Positions 54,868-63,694 of a DNA stretch of 64,000 bases are shown piece after piece. The notes beneath the pieces were generated by a model. The model did no database searches. It was not told the origin of the DNA and saw nothing but the letters and a program-made list of their open reading frames with translations. The position numbers and the translations under genes are program-made. The stretch covers positions 3,472,001 to 3,536,000 of the forward strand of contig OY282455.1 of NCBI GenBank assembly GCA_958296195.1. The letters are read 5' to 3'. This DNA comes from an uncultured Pseudomonadales bacterium. Its GTDB lineage: Bacteria; Pseudomonadota; Gammaproteobacteria; Pseudomonadales; Azotimanducaceae. The stretch's first letter is position 1, and each line of letters begins with the position of its first letter.

Positions 54868-55314
54868 TCATCGGGCGTCCGGCTCAAACTGCGGCACGGC
54901 GATGTCGGCGCTCCTCCCCCCGACAGCCTTCCTTGCCTCAAAGGTTACCCGAACCGGCTGGCCGATGGCGACGCTTTCCGGGTCGCAACCGACGATGTTG
55001 GCCATCATGGTCGGCCCTTCGGCCAAGGCCACCAGCGCCACCACATAGGGCGCATCCGCCGCGAAAGCCTCACTGACGGCGCGGCGGATGATCGTCCAAG
55101 ACTTGACTTGGCCGCGCCCGGACGCCTCCCGCCACTGCAATGCCCGCCCACCGCAGGCGACGCAAAGCCGCCGGGGATAGAACTGCCAGTGGGCGCAGTC
55201 CTGGCAACGCTGCAACAGCAGCCGACCTTCCGCGCAGGCGTCCCAAAACGGGGCGGTGTCCGCCGTTACGGGGGGCAAGGGCTTCGCTGCGCTGCGGGAA
55301 TCATCCACGGCCAC
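54868..55314 (-). CDS. DUF35 / OB-fold zinc-ribbon protein
   Basis: 148 residues. A zinc ribbon with C37, C40, C51 and C54 (CQDC and CVAC) is followed by an OB-fold with VKSWTIIRRA and VVALVALAEGPTMMANIVG. Family knowledge: DUF35 proteins bind thiolases or acyl-CoA dehydratases/aldolases and carry acyl-CoA between active sites, as in steroid side-chain degradation. Its usual partner thiolase is not next to it, so it may act with an enzyme encoded elsewhere. The start is a GTG at 55314. Confidence 0.9.
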   Translation of the reverse strand: MAVDDSRSAAKPLPPVTADTAPFWDACAEGRLLLQRCQDCAHWQFYPRRLCVACGGRALQWREASGRGQVKSWTIIRRAVSEAFAADAPYVVALVALAEGPTMMANIVGCDPESVAIGQPVRVTFEARKAVGGRSADIAVPQFEPDAR

Positions 55315-55510
55315 GCACCCCTATCCGCCCGCAGGCCAACATGCTCACAAGCGGAGGATTGAACAGGGGACGACATGCTTGACTCCCCAAACACGACATC
55401 TTGTGCCTATCAATCAAGGGACAACTCCCGCAGCGGCGACAAAGCCAAGTTGAACCGAACCCGGCGACAATGGCAAGCTGCTCGCACCATCCAAAACAAG
55501 GGAGCGCGGC

Positions 55511-56104
55511 GTGAGCAGAATCAGCAAGATCGAGGCGGAGCATTGGGACCCGGGGCTTAGGGAAATGGCTAGGCCGGAGACCGCTACGCCCTTGGAGCAG
55601 GGGTTGACGCGCATGTTCGCCCATTGCCCCGGCATCGCCAAGGGGCTGGCGGCGTTCGGCGGCTCCTTGAAGATGCACCGCAAGCTGCCGGATCGGTTGG
55701 TGGAGCTGGTGCGGTTGCGGGTGGCGTTCCACAACCAATGCCGCAGTTGCATGGCCATCCGCTATACGGACGCGGTGGCCGCCGGCGTCACCGAGGACTT
55801 GGTGTGCGAACTGGCGGACCCGCCCAAGGCGCAAAACCTGACCGAGCAGGAGCAAGCCGCCCTAGCCTTCGCCGACCTGTTCGCCACCAACCACCTAGCC
55901 ATTGACGACGACACCTACGCCGGCTTGCAGGCGCTCTTTACGGAGGCGGAGGTGATGGAGCTGGGCATGACCGTAGCCTTCTTCGTCGGCTTCGGGCGCT
56001 TGGCCGCCACCCTAGCCATGACCGAGGAGCTGCCGGCCGCCTTTCAGGTGGACAACAGCGAGCTTCTAACGCCTTGGAACGAAGAGTCGGTCGTGGTGCG
56101 TTAG
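55511..56104 (+). CDS. Carboxymuconolactone decarboxylase / AhpD-like protein
   Basis: 197 residues. The core LPDRLVELVRLRVAFHNQCRSCMAIR has the CxxC (about C77 and C80) of AhpD-like proteins, while the histidine expected four residues later is arginine. Family members reduce peroxides with CxxC or act as decarboxylases or unknown hydrolases. The start is a GTG at 55511 after AAGGGAG. It is convergent with the toxin gene and alone on its strand here. Confidence 0.85.
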   Translation: MSRISKIEAEHWDPGLREMARPETATPLEQGLTRMFAHCPGIAKGLAAFGGSLKMHRKLPDRLVELVRLRVAFHNQCRSCMAIRYTDAVAAGVTEDLVCELADPPKAQNLTEQEQAALAFADLFATNHLAIDDDTYAGLQALFTEAEVMELGMTVAFFVGFGRLAATLAMTEELPAAFQVDNSELLTPWNEESVVVR

Positions 56105-56129
56105 ACGGTTTGCCAAGCCAACCGCCGAC

Positions 56130-56621
56130 TCAGCCTTCCCCGGCTCGCTTGAGCGCCGCTTGGAGGATTTCGGCGGAGACCCTGAAGTCCGTTGCTGTCA
56201 GTCTGTCAATGTAGTGGCGAATTTCAGGTATGAGGCCAGCGTTTTTGGCTTCCAGAATTACGCCAATCAAACCAGCAACAGAAACCCCATGTTCTTTGGC
56301 GTAGGATCGACCACTACTCTCATCCATCAACACAAGGCAAGCATCCGGCTGTTCCAGCGCAAGCGTAAGGGTGGTTGCCTCCCCGTCGCCAAGATCCGCG
56401 AACTCAGCATCTATGTGGCTCGGCACCACATCCACCCAACCTTTCTCCATGGCGGCGGCAAGCTCCACCGCGCCGGGCAACCCAACACCAGCCAATATTT
56501 CACGATGAACCGCTTCCGTAACGATGATGCTTCCGAATAGTCCCCTTAGCAGATCGAATGCTTCAATGGCGGCAAGTCCAATCAACGGGCTTGCGTCGGC
56601 AATGACAAGCCTCCCGGCCAT
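56130..56621 (-). CDS. DUF3368 PIN-like toxin
   Basis: 163 residues. VIADASPLIGL (with D9 at the expected acid), EILAG, then GDGEATTLTLAL and LVLMDESSGRSYA match DUF3368, a PIN-type ribonuclease-like family usually paired with a UPF0175 antitoxin. PIN toxins cleave RNA when free of the antitoxin. The antitoxin is encoded 83 bp upstream on the same strand. The four-acid PIN site is only partly traceable by eye. Confidence 0.88.
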   Translation of the reverse strand: MAGRLVIADASPLIGLAAIEAFDLLRGLFGSIIVTEAVHREILAGVGLPGAVELAAAMEKGWVDVVPSHIDAEFADLGDGEATTLTLALEQPDACLVLMDESSGRSYAKEHGVSVAGLIGVILEAKNAGLIPEIRHYIDRLTATDFRVSAEILQAALKRAGEG

Positions 56622-56704
56622 AGGGACCTCCTTCTACATGGATTTAGCTCTTCTAGTGTTCTGTTAGATCGCCACTGCTAAGTTTGGCTGCTGCTTTTGC
56701 TGAA

Positions 56705-57055
56705 CTAGGGCAACGCACCACTCCGCCAAGCGGTTAGAACCTCCACATCCTCCTCTACGCCGGCGGCTTCCCCCCGCACGACTGGAATGCCAAGCCGGGA
56801 CACATGGCGGATAAACTCCGCCAAAGGGATGCCCGAGAAATGGGCGGCTCGACCTAGGGAAAGGCACTGGTCGCGATACAGCGCCGCGGCGAGCGCTTGC
56901 CGAATGCCCGGCTCGGCGAGCATCGAGTCCTCACCAAGATGCACCAACAGCGCTTCAGGGCGGTCTCGGTTCAGCACCATGACGGGATGATCGCGGGCCG
57001 CCCGCAACGCTGCTGACGGGTTGTTCTTCAATTGACGGACATTGACGGCCTTCAT
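56705..57055 (-). CDS. Chimeric antitoxin: Phd/YefM-like N-terminus and UPF0175 C-terminus
   Basis: 116 residues from the ATG at 57055. The first 40 (VNVRQLKNNPSAALRAARDH, then PVMVLNRDRPEALLVHL) look like a Phd/YefM DNA-binding and dimerisation domain. From about residue 58, ALYRDQCLSLGRAAHFSGIP and LAEFIRHVSRLGIPVV match UPF0175, the standard partner of DUF3368 toxins. So one protein seems to combine two antitoxin types. It would neutralise the downstream toxin and repress its own promoter. A frame extending far upstream overlaps the transporter gene and is not real. Confidence 0.82.
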   Translation of the reverse strand: MKAVNVRQLKNNPSAALRAARDHPVMVLNRDRPEALLVHLGEDSMLAEPGIRQALAAALYRDQCLSLGRAAHFSGIPLAEFIRHVSRLGIPVVRGEAAGVEEDVEVLTAWRSGALP

Positions 57056-57084
57056 CAAGCGCCCCACTCGTCGTTCGTGGAAAC

Positions 57085-58461
57085 CTAGGGTAGGCGCAAA
57101 CCGGGGTGGGTACAAGCCGAGACGTTGCCGCCCGTCCTGCGCGCCTCCAGTTGCGCCCGCAGTTCGGCGTGGCGGGCCTCCGTGATCGGGTAGTTCCAGA
57201 CAATTGCGCCGGCTAATAGGTAGAAGACCGAGGGCAAAACCGCGAACAGCAGCCGCAGGCCCAGCAATGGCCCCTCGCCGTTGACCGCGTTCGGCGCCGC
57301 ATCGAAGCTGACCAAGGCCAAGCTGGCCAAGGCCAGCCAAGCGCCGAAGGCGGCGGCGGACTTGAAGGTGAACGACCACACCGAAAAGAACTGCGCGGCG
57401 CGGTTCTCCCCGCTTTGCAGGCTGTCCAGGTCGATCACGTCGGCCTTCATGGAGTTCGGCAACATGGCGGAGAAGCCGCCGGCCGCAAAGCCGGTGGCCA
57501 GCGTGACCGGCAGCATCCACCAAAAGTCGCCGGCCTCCAACAGCATGTAGAACGGATGCACAGCGGCGATGAGCGCGTAGCTGGCCACATAGGCGCGGTG
57601 CTTGCCGATGCGCGCGGACGCCCGCACCCACAGGGGAATGGCGGCGAAGTTGGCCAAGTAGAAGAACGTCAGCATGAAGATGGCCTGTTCCTCCGCCCCC
57701 AGCACGAAGGCGATGAAGAACAGGTAGAGCGGCGCGGTGATGGCCAAGCCAGCCTGCCCCAGCATGAACGACAGCACTAGCCGCTTGAACGGGCCGTTCG
57801 CAAACATCAGCTTCAGGCCCCGCCACACCGGAATTTGGCTGCGCTCCCGCGCCCCGCCTTCCGGCACCCGTGTTACGGTGAGCAGGACGCAGACCGGCAT
57901 CAGGGCCAGCATGGTGAAGCCGACGATCTCGAGGACTGCAGCACTGCCGCCGATGCCGAACAGCAGCAGCGCCAGCGCCGGCGCAAGTTGCGCCACCAAG
58001 CTGCCCACCACCCCCATCATGGAGCGCCAGCCAGTGATGCGGGAGCGCTCGTTGTAGTCCGGCGACAGTTCCGCCGCCCAAGCGTAGTAGGGAATGAGGA
58101 TCATGGTGGTGCCGGCCGACACCACCATCATCCACGTCAGCATGTGCAGGGCGCCGGCGCCCTGCGGCGGCATAAAGAGATTGTAGATGCCGATCATCAT
58201 GATCGGCGCGGCCAGCACCAGCCAAGGGCGGCGGCGGCCCCAACGGGTCTCGGTGCGGTCGCTGACGTAGCCCATCAGCGGATCGTTCACCAAATCGAAG
58301 ATGCGCACCGCCAGAATGATGTTGGCCGCCAGCGCCAAGGGGACGCCCATTTCGCTGGTGTAAAATTTCGGGATGAACACCAAGGCCGGGAAGATGGACA
58401 TCATCAACGGCACCTCGGTGAGGCTGTAGTGGAAAAGCGTTGAGCGCTTCAGCGTTTGCAA
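57085..58461 (-). CDS. GPH-family (MelB-like) cation symporter
   Basis: 458 residues with about 12 hydrophobic helices. The early segment DLVNDPLMGYVSDRTETRWGRRRPWLV is diagnostic of the glycoside-pentoside-hexuronide:cation symporter family in MFS. The start is a TTG at 58461, preceded by GGGAGGG at good spacing; upstream in-frame starts have non-membrane, unrelated sequence. The substrate may be a sugar, glycoside or, as in many marine bacteria, another small organic compound. Its stop lies 29 bp before the antitoxin start on the same strand, but function is probably unrelated. Confidence 0.88.
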   Translation of the reverse strand: MQTLKRSTLFHYSLTEVPLMMSIFPALVFIPKFYTSEMGVPLALAANIILAVRIFDLVNDPLMGYVSDRTETRWGRRRPWLVLAAPIMMIGIYNLFMPPQGAGALHMLTWMMVVSAGTTMILIPYYAWAAELSPDYNERSRITGWRSMMGVVGSLVAQLAPALALLLFGIGGSAAVLEIVGFTMLALMPVCVLLTVTRVPEGGARERSQIPVWRGLKLMFANGPFKRLVLSFMLGQAGLAITAPLYLFFIAFVLGAEEQAIFMLTFFYLANFAAIPLWVRASARIGKHRAYVASYALIAAVHPFYMLLEAGDFWWMLPVTLATGFAAGGFSAMLPNSMKADVIDLDSLQSGENRAAQFFSVWSFTFKSAAAFGAWLALASLALVSFDAAPNAVNGEGPLLGLRLLFAVLPSVFYLLAGAIVWNYPITEARHAELRAQLEARRTGGNVSACTHPGLRLP

Positions 58462-58882
58462 ACGAAATTCCCTCCCACAGGATGCGGCGTCGGCGTGGCG
58501 ACACCCTGAAGCGAAAAGGCGGCAGGCGCACATAGGCAACCCCTTCGCCAAAGCCAACTCCAAGCGTTTGCCGCTCCAAGGCCCGCTAATGTTATCTGGA
58601 CCGGCTCTGCCGCGAGCAGTTTTTTTGACCGGCAAGGCAAGCCGCAACCGGGCCTAGCCAGCGTGGGCGGCGGTGGTGCGGCACCGAAGCGGACACCAAG
58701 GGGCATCCCAAGGCCTGATCCAATGAATTGTTTTATTGAGCAATTTTCTTCGTTCCGGGAAAAAGGACCTTGCCTTTGTTCCGCAACCAACTACGCTGAC
58801 TGGCGGAATGCCTTTGCCGGCCCTCGCAGATGGGACTGCAGGGTCTTGGATCTGCGTTCACGGAAAACAAGAGGAGGCACCC
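58462..58882. other. Intergenic region between divergent transporter and NTF2-like genes
   Basis: A 421-bp stretch between divergent starts, so both promoters should lie here. It includes a T-run at 58619-58626 and an A/T-rich segment around 58726-58752 with a small AATTG...CAATT inverted repeat. No gene or strong terminator is seen. Confidence 0.45.
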
Positions 58883-59443
58883 ATGCCCTACGCCATCAAT
58901 CCCCATCAGAGCTGGCTGCCCTTGGAGGCGGCCGCCGCCCGTGCAACGGACCCCCGCCACAGGGCCTTAATCACCGAGGTGCGGGACCACATGGAGCACG
59001 AGATCAAAGGCGACCTGGACGCCCTGATGGGTACGCTGACGGAGCACCCCATCTACCACTTCTGGGGCAACGGCGAGCCGTCCGTCATTGAAGGCCGAGA
59101 AGCGGTTCGAGCCTTCTACTCCGGCATGTTCGCCACCGGCGGCCAACAATTCGAGGTGGTGGTGGACAAGGTCATCGCCAACGACGACCATGTGGTGACC
59201 GAGGGCCAAGTCAAGCAGGTCCACCGAGGGCCGGCGCTGCTGGCGATGGGGATGCCGAAGGTCGGCGATGTCGCGGTTGGCGAAGATGATCTCTGGCTAG
59301 GCGCCGCCCAATTGGTGACGCTGTGGCCAGCGGACGCCGCCGGCAAACTGATCGGCGAGGACATCTATTTCGGCGCCAGCCCGCTCGCGGCGCTGCGCAA
59401 GATCACCCCCCAAGAGCTGCCGCCCTACTACCAATTGCCCTGA
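58883..59443 (+). CDS. NTF2-fold / SnoaL-like protein
   Basis: 186 residues from the ATG at 58883, with AGGAGG just upstream; frames extending to 58736 add sequence unlike the family. The pattern LDALMGTLTEHPIYHFWGNG, IEGREAVRAFYSGMF and later EDIYFGASPLAALRKI fits the NTF2 superfamily. It faces away from the symporter gene and converges on a TonB receptor gene. The reaction is unknown; it may process a steroid- or terpenoid-like ring as its relatives do. Confidence 0.8.
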   Translation: MPYAINPHQSWLPLEAAAARATDPRHRALITEVRDHMEHEIKGDLDALMGTLTEHPIYHFWGNGEPSVIEGREAVRAFYSGMFATGGQQFEVVVDKVIANDDHVVTEGQVKQVHRGPALLAMGMPKVGDVAVGEDDLWLGAAQLVTLWPADAAGKLIGEDIYFGASPLAALRKITPQELPPYYQLP

Positions 59444-59563
59444 CAACACCAAGCGCAAAAAGCCGCAACGACTGCTAGGTGGCGGCGGGCGCGTAAGTCC
59501 GGGTAGGTGCGCGCCGCCAGGTTGAAGTCCGAGAAGCCTCGGAGGCCGGCCGGCATCACCCCA

Positions 59564-62125
59564 TTAAAACTCGTGCGTCACTTCCAGGCCCCAGGTGCGG
59601 CCCGGCAACACGGAACCGAACCAAAACACGCCAACGTCAACAGATGTTGTTAGGTAGTTGTTGCTGTGAAAGGCGTCCTTGACGTAGCCGGCCACCTTAA
59701 ACGGAGTGCGCTCCCAAATGAGCGTGAAGTCCCATTCGCCACGAGCGGGGAACTCGTTGCGTCCAAGCCCCAGCGGGTCTGGTTGGCCGAAATTGCCGGT
59801 GGTTTTGCCAGCCCATGCGTAGTTTGTCGAACCGACCAATTGGCCCCAGCCATTGGCGAGCGGCTGCGTCACAACAAGGCCCGCACTGACATTCCAGTCC
59901 GGCTGGAAGCCGAATTCAAAGTCATCGGAACGATCGACCTTGGGGCAGGTGGCGCGGGAGATCCCTTGGCAGGCAATTCGGTCCGGCGCCAGGAACTCCT
60001 CATACTTGCCGTCGATCATGCCCACCGATAGACGCAGCTGAACTCGCTCGCCCGCCGCCAGCATGGCTTCCACTTCGAGCCCGTCAATCGTCGCCTTGGC
60101 GGCGTTGTTCACGACCGTCTCCGTGGCCGCGCCAAACTGGTAGATCTCGCTCTCGTGCTTATCCTTGTATTTGGCGCGGAACAGGGTTGCGTTGAATATC
60201 AGCCGGTCGTCGAGCAGGCTGGACCTCAGGCCGACCTCGTAGCTGTCAACCGTCTCTGGATCGTAGGGGCCAATTGAGCTTGGCGTGGTGGCGCGGCCAT
60301 TGAAACCGCCGGACCGAAACCCGCGCGACCAGGACAGATAGCCCATGATGTCTTCGGAGAACGCATAGTCCAGGCTCACCCGCGGCGTGAACTTGGTCCA
60401 GCTTTTCTTGGCGTCGGAGTTGCAGGTCAGCCCCGCGGTGCGCGCCGCGGCGAGCTCCGGCGTCGGGGCGGCGGCAATCCAGGCCGTCGCCACCGCATCG
60501 GCCTGCGCTTTCAAGTCGCCGTCGAGGCCGCAGCCCCATGCGGTCGGCGGCAGCAACCCACTGGCGTCGCCGGAAACGCGCTGAAAAATGAAGAAGTCCT
60601 TTTCCTCACGAGTCCATCTGCCGCCCAGCGTCAGCCGCAAGTCGTCCGTGACTTGATAATAGGCTTCCCCAAACAGGGCGTAGGCATTCAAATCCTGCCC
60701 GGCGTCGCCATCAGGAGACGGTGTTGCGCCAGGCACTCGGCGATTTCCAAAGACGTAAACGCTGGCCGTGATGAAGTACTCGGACTCCACGTAGTACAAG
60801 CCCCCCACGAAGTTGAGCTTGCCTTCAAAATCCGAGGCCACCCGCAATTCAGTGCTGAACTGCTCATATTCCTGCGGCCGCCAAGGGTGGAAAACGTACA
60901 CCGGCGCCCCGAGATTGTCCTCATCAAGCAATTCGTCTTCTTGCTTGTAGCCGGTGACGGAGGTGAATTTCAGATCGCCTAGGTCGTAATTGAGCTCCAG
61001 CGTAAATCCGTGCTGCTCAATGGAGTTGTTGAATTGCTGCGCCGCCAAGGAGTACTTGTAGCCGTTGCGTTCGCCGAGCTCATAGCCATAGGTGGCGCAA
61101 GCGACATCAGGCACCCAGCCATTGAGCGGGGCGAGCACGGCGCCATAGATGTCGCAAAAATTCCCGCCTTGAACCAAGGCGCTGCCAATGCCGCCCCCGA
61201 CTGCGGCGCCTGGCGGCGTCCCCATGCCTAGGCTTGCGAACACGGAGCCCGTGATGGCGCCCCACTGCTGCCGGGAAAGATTGGGCACGGTCAAGTTGGC
61301 CGGGGTGGAGAGCGTGGAGTCATCATTGATGTACTCGAACGTGAGCAATGCGTTGAACGCCTCGCTGGGCGTCCAGAGAACGCTGGCGTAGGCGTTTATG
61401 GTGTCCTCGCCCGGAATGTCGTCGCCAGTGCCGTCAATGGCGCCCGTCGCCAAGTCGAAAAGCCCTTCCTCCTGAAAGCCGTCGCCCTTGTCGAGAAAAC
61501 CGGCCACCTTCACCGCCAAGGTCTCGCCCAAGGGGAAATTGAGCACCGCCTTTACGTCGGTTTCGTTGTGCGCCCCGTAGCGCACCTGGGTTCGCAGCCC
61601 AAACTCCCCGGTCGGGCGGGTGCGGCGTACATTGACCACTCCGGCGATGGTGTTGCGCCCAAACAGGGTGCCTTGGGGGCCGCGCAGTATTTCGACCGAC
61701 TCCAAGTCAAAAGTATCGACCAAGGCGCCGGTGTTGGTGACCAAGGCGACGCCGTCCACCACCACCCCCACGGCTGGGTCAAAACTTTTTTCCAGATCGC
61801 CAAAGACGATGCCGCGCATGCCGGCAAACAGGGCATTGCCCGCATAGGGTTGCCGCGTGAGCGTTACGTTGGGCGCGAACTTGGAGAATTCGCCGATGTT
61901 CTCCCCATAGGCGTTCTCAATGGTGGTTTCGTTAAACGCGGTCACGGAAAGCGGCACGTCCTGCAAGGACTCCTCCCGCTTGCGCGCCGTCACCACAATT
62001 TCCTCAATGGCGGCAGCGCCATCCAAGCTTTGCGCCTGCAGCGAATTCATGCCGCCGACCGCCGCCAACGTAAATATTGAAAAACCAAGAACGGGCAAGG
62101 CCCCAACAAGTTGGCGTGGCTGCAT
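59564..62125 (-). CDS. TonB-dependent outer membrane receptor
   Basis: 853 residues from the ATG at 62125, preceded by GGGAGAGG; the TTG at 62152 is less likely. A signal peptide (LVGALPVLGFSIFTLAAVGG) precedes the TonB box IEEIVVTARKREES, the plug (DVPLSVTAFNE, MRGIVFGDLEKSF, VEILRGPQGTLFGRNTIAG) and a large barrel ending in WGLEVTHEF with a terminal phenylalanine. Two cysteine-bearing loops (FCDIYG...ACATYG and WGCGLDG...LTCNS) may be extracellular disulfides. The substrate is unknown. It is convergent with the NTF2-like gene. Confidence 0.95.
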   Translation of the reverse strand: MQPRQLVGALPVLGFSIFTLAAVGGMNSLQAQSLDGAAAIEEIVVTARKREESLQDVPLSVTAFNETTIENAYGENIGEFSKFAPNVTLTRQPYAGNALFAGMRGIVFGDLEKSFDPAVGVVVDGVALVTNTGALVDTFDLESVEILRGPQGTLFGRNTIAGVVNVRRTRPTGEFGLRTQVRYGAHNETDVKAVLNFPLGETLAVKVAGFLDKGDGFQEEGLFDLATGAIDGTGDDIPGEDTINAYASVLWTPSEAFNALLTFEYINDDSTLSTPANLTVPNLSRQQWGAITGSVFASLGMGTPPGAAVGGGIGSALVQGGNFCDIYGAVLAPLNGWVPDVACATYGYELGERNGYKYSLAAQQFNNSIEQHGFTLELNYDLGDLKFTSVTGYKQEDELLDEDNLGAPVYVFHPWRPQEYEQFSTELRVASDFEGKLNFVGGLYYVESEYFITASVYVFGNRRVPGATPSPDGDAGQDLNAYALFGEAYYQVTDDLRLTLGGRWTREEKDFFIFQRVSGDASGLLPPTAWGCGLDGDLKAQADAVATAWIAAAPTPELAAARTAGLTCNSDAKKSWTKFTPRVSLDYAFSEDIMGYLSWSRGFRSGGFNGRATTPSSIGPYDPETVDSYEVGLRSSLLDDRLIFNATLFRAKYKDKHESEIYQFGAATETVVNNAAKATIDGLEVEAMLAAGERVQLRLSVGMIDGKYEEFLAPDRIACQGISRATCPKVDRSDDFEFGFQPDWNVSAGLVVTQPLANGWGQLVGSTNYAWAGKTTGNFGQPDPLGLGRNEFPARGEWDFTLIWERTPFKVAGYVKDAFHSNNYLTTSVDVGVFWFGSVLPGRTWGLEVTHEF

Positions 62126-62320
62126 GATCCTCTCCCTCAAATTGTCCACCAAATTTCCGCAACCAAGGGACTATACACGCCTAGATTCAGGACACAAACG
62201 CATTGTCCCCCGGCAGCTAGGCGATTTAAGGTCCTAGATTCAACCCACCAGTGCAACATCTAAATGGTTGGGCCAAGAGGGGTAACCCCCCTAGTTCGAC
62301 CAAAGACACAGGAATTCCAG

Positions 62321-62458
62321 ATGCAAGGCTACGCCCACTTGGCCCAAGAGGAACGACGCCACATTGAGATGACGCGCAAGGAAGGATTCTGGGAGACTTG
62401 CGCTGTAGGGTTTTCGCGGGGGGTTCGGGTGAAGCAAAGGCGTTGCGAGGTACTATAG
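62321..62458 (+). pseudogene. IS30-type transposase N-terminal fragment
   Basis: The 45-residue frame begins MQGYAHLAQEERRHIEMTRK, resembling the first residues of IS30-family transposases (Y-x-x-L-x-x-EER-x-x-I). After about 23 residues the similarity ends and the frame stops. No inverted repeats or further transposase sequence were found in the rest of this 538-bp gap, so it is a decayed remnant. Confidence 0.55.
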
Positions 62459-62663
62459 TCTGGAAGGGAAGTGTTGCGCTTATGGGTTAGATGCAGGGTC
62501 CTGATATGCCGCTGCTTTTCTCTTTGCCCCGCTTCGATGGCATGACTCGGTGGATCGCCTGCCGCCGCCGCCTCCGGCCTGTCCGCCCCCGTCCAAACCG
62601 CTTTCCATGCGCCCCTTGGTGATCTAAGCTGCATTCAGTCTGGAAACAGGGAGGAGCAAGTCA

Positions 62664-63443
62664 GTGGGCATTTTGGACAGATTCCGTTTGGACGGGCAGG
62701 TGGCCGTGGTCACCGGCGGCGGGCGCGGCATCGGCGAGGGCTTGGCCTTGGGGCTGGCGGAGGCCGGGGCCGACGTAGTGGTGGCCGCACGCCGCACGCA
62801 CGAGGTCGAGGCGGTGGCGGAGAAGGTCCGCGCCTTGGGCCGCCGCGCCTTGGCGGTGACCGCCGACGTCATGGAGATCGAACAGGTGCAGGCCCTAGCC
62901 GGCAAAGCCTTCGCGGAGATGGGCGCCCTAACCTGCTGGGTCAGCAACGCCGGCGGCGCCGACGACCGGGTGCCGCGCACCTTTCTGGAAATGCCGGAGC
63001 GGCAGTGGGACTTTCAGTTGAACCTCAACCTGAAGGCCGTGTGGACCGGCGCCCAAGCGGCGGCCAACATCATGAAGGATCACGGCGGCGGCACCATCAT
63101 CAACATCTCGTCGTCGGCCGCCGGACGCGCCGCCCCCTTCAACGGCCCCTACGCCGTGGCCAAGAGCGGGGTGGACAACCTCACTCAAACCCTGGCGGCG
63201 GAGATGGCCAGCCTAGGCATCCGCGTCAACGGCGTCGCGCCGGGGCCAATTCCCACAGAGGTGTTCCTGGAGTTCCTCAACTTGAAGGAGGAGGAGGAGA
63301 TCCCGGAACTCGGCGAGCGCTTCCAAATACCCTTGGGCCGGGTGGGAACGCCGGAGGACATCACCCCGGCGGTGGTCTATCTGGCCTCGGACGCCTCCAG
63401 CTGGATGACCGGGCACACCATTTCCATCAAGGGCGGACCCTAG
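62664..63443 (+). CDS. Short-chain dehydrogenase/reductase
   Basis: 259 residues. TGGGRGIG near residue 14, SNAGGADD and YAVAKSGVDNL (YxxxK) place it in the classical SDR family; the C-terminal ASDASSWMTGHTISIKGGP is the usual substrate-side ending of tetrameric SDRs such as glucose dehydrogenase-like and ketoreductase enzymes. The start is a GTG with GGGAGGAG upstream. It precedes the partial TonB receptor on the same strand, 251 bp away. Substrate unknown. Confidence 0.93.
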   Translation: MGILDRFRLDGQVAVVTGGGRGIGEGLALGLAEAGADVVVAARRTHEVEAVAEKVRALGRRALAVTADVMEIEQVQALAGKAFAEMGALTCWVSNAGGADDRVPRTFLEMPERQWDFQLNLNLKAVWTGAQAAANIMKDHGGGTIINISSSAAGRAAPFNGPYAVAKSGVDNLTQTLAAEMASLGIRVNGVAPGPIPTEVFLEFLNLKEEEEIPELGERFQIPLGRVGTPEDITPAVVYLASDASSWMTGHTISIKGGP

Positions 63444-63694
63444 CCCGCGTATTGCGCCCCGGACATTCCCGAACAATGACCGACTTGTTGAAGAGGGAGC
63501 GTTCCGGCTTGCAGTAACTGGCTTGGCGCAATATGCGGGCTTGCGATCTTGCCTACCGGAGACGGGCGCATCGGCGCAGCCAAGAACCGGCAGGGCCGAT
63601 TGTTTTTTTGACACCGGGGTGTGGCGATCAGTACAATCGCCGCCCTTCAACAAGAGCCCACAGCGTGGGCAACAAAAGTCGTCAGGAGAGAACC

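Noticed and set aside
57056-58579. Long minus-strand frame continuing upstream of the antitoxin
   Set aside because: It lies over the symporter gene in another frame and reads as low-complexity G/A/R-rich sequence; only the last 116 residues match known domains.
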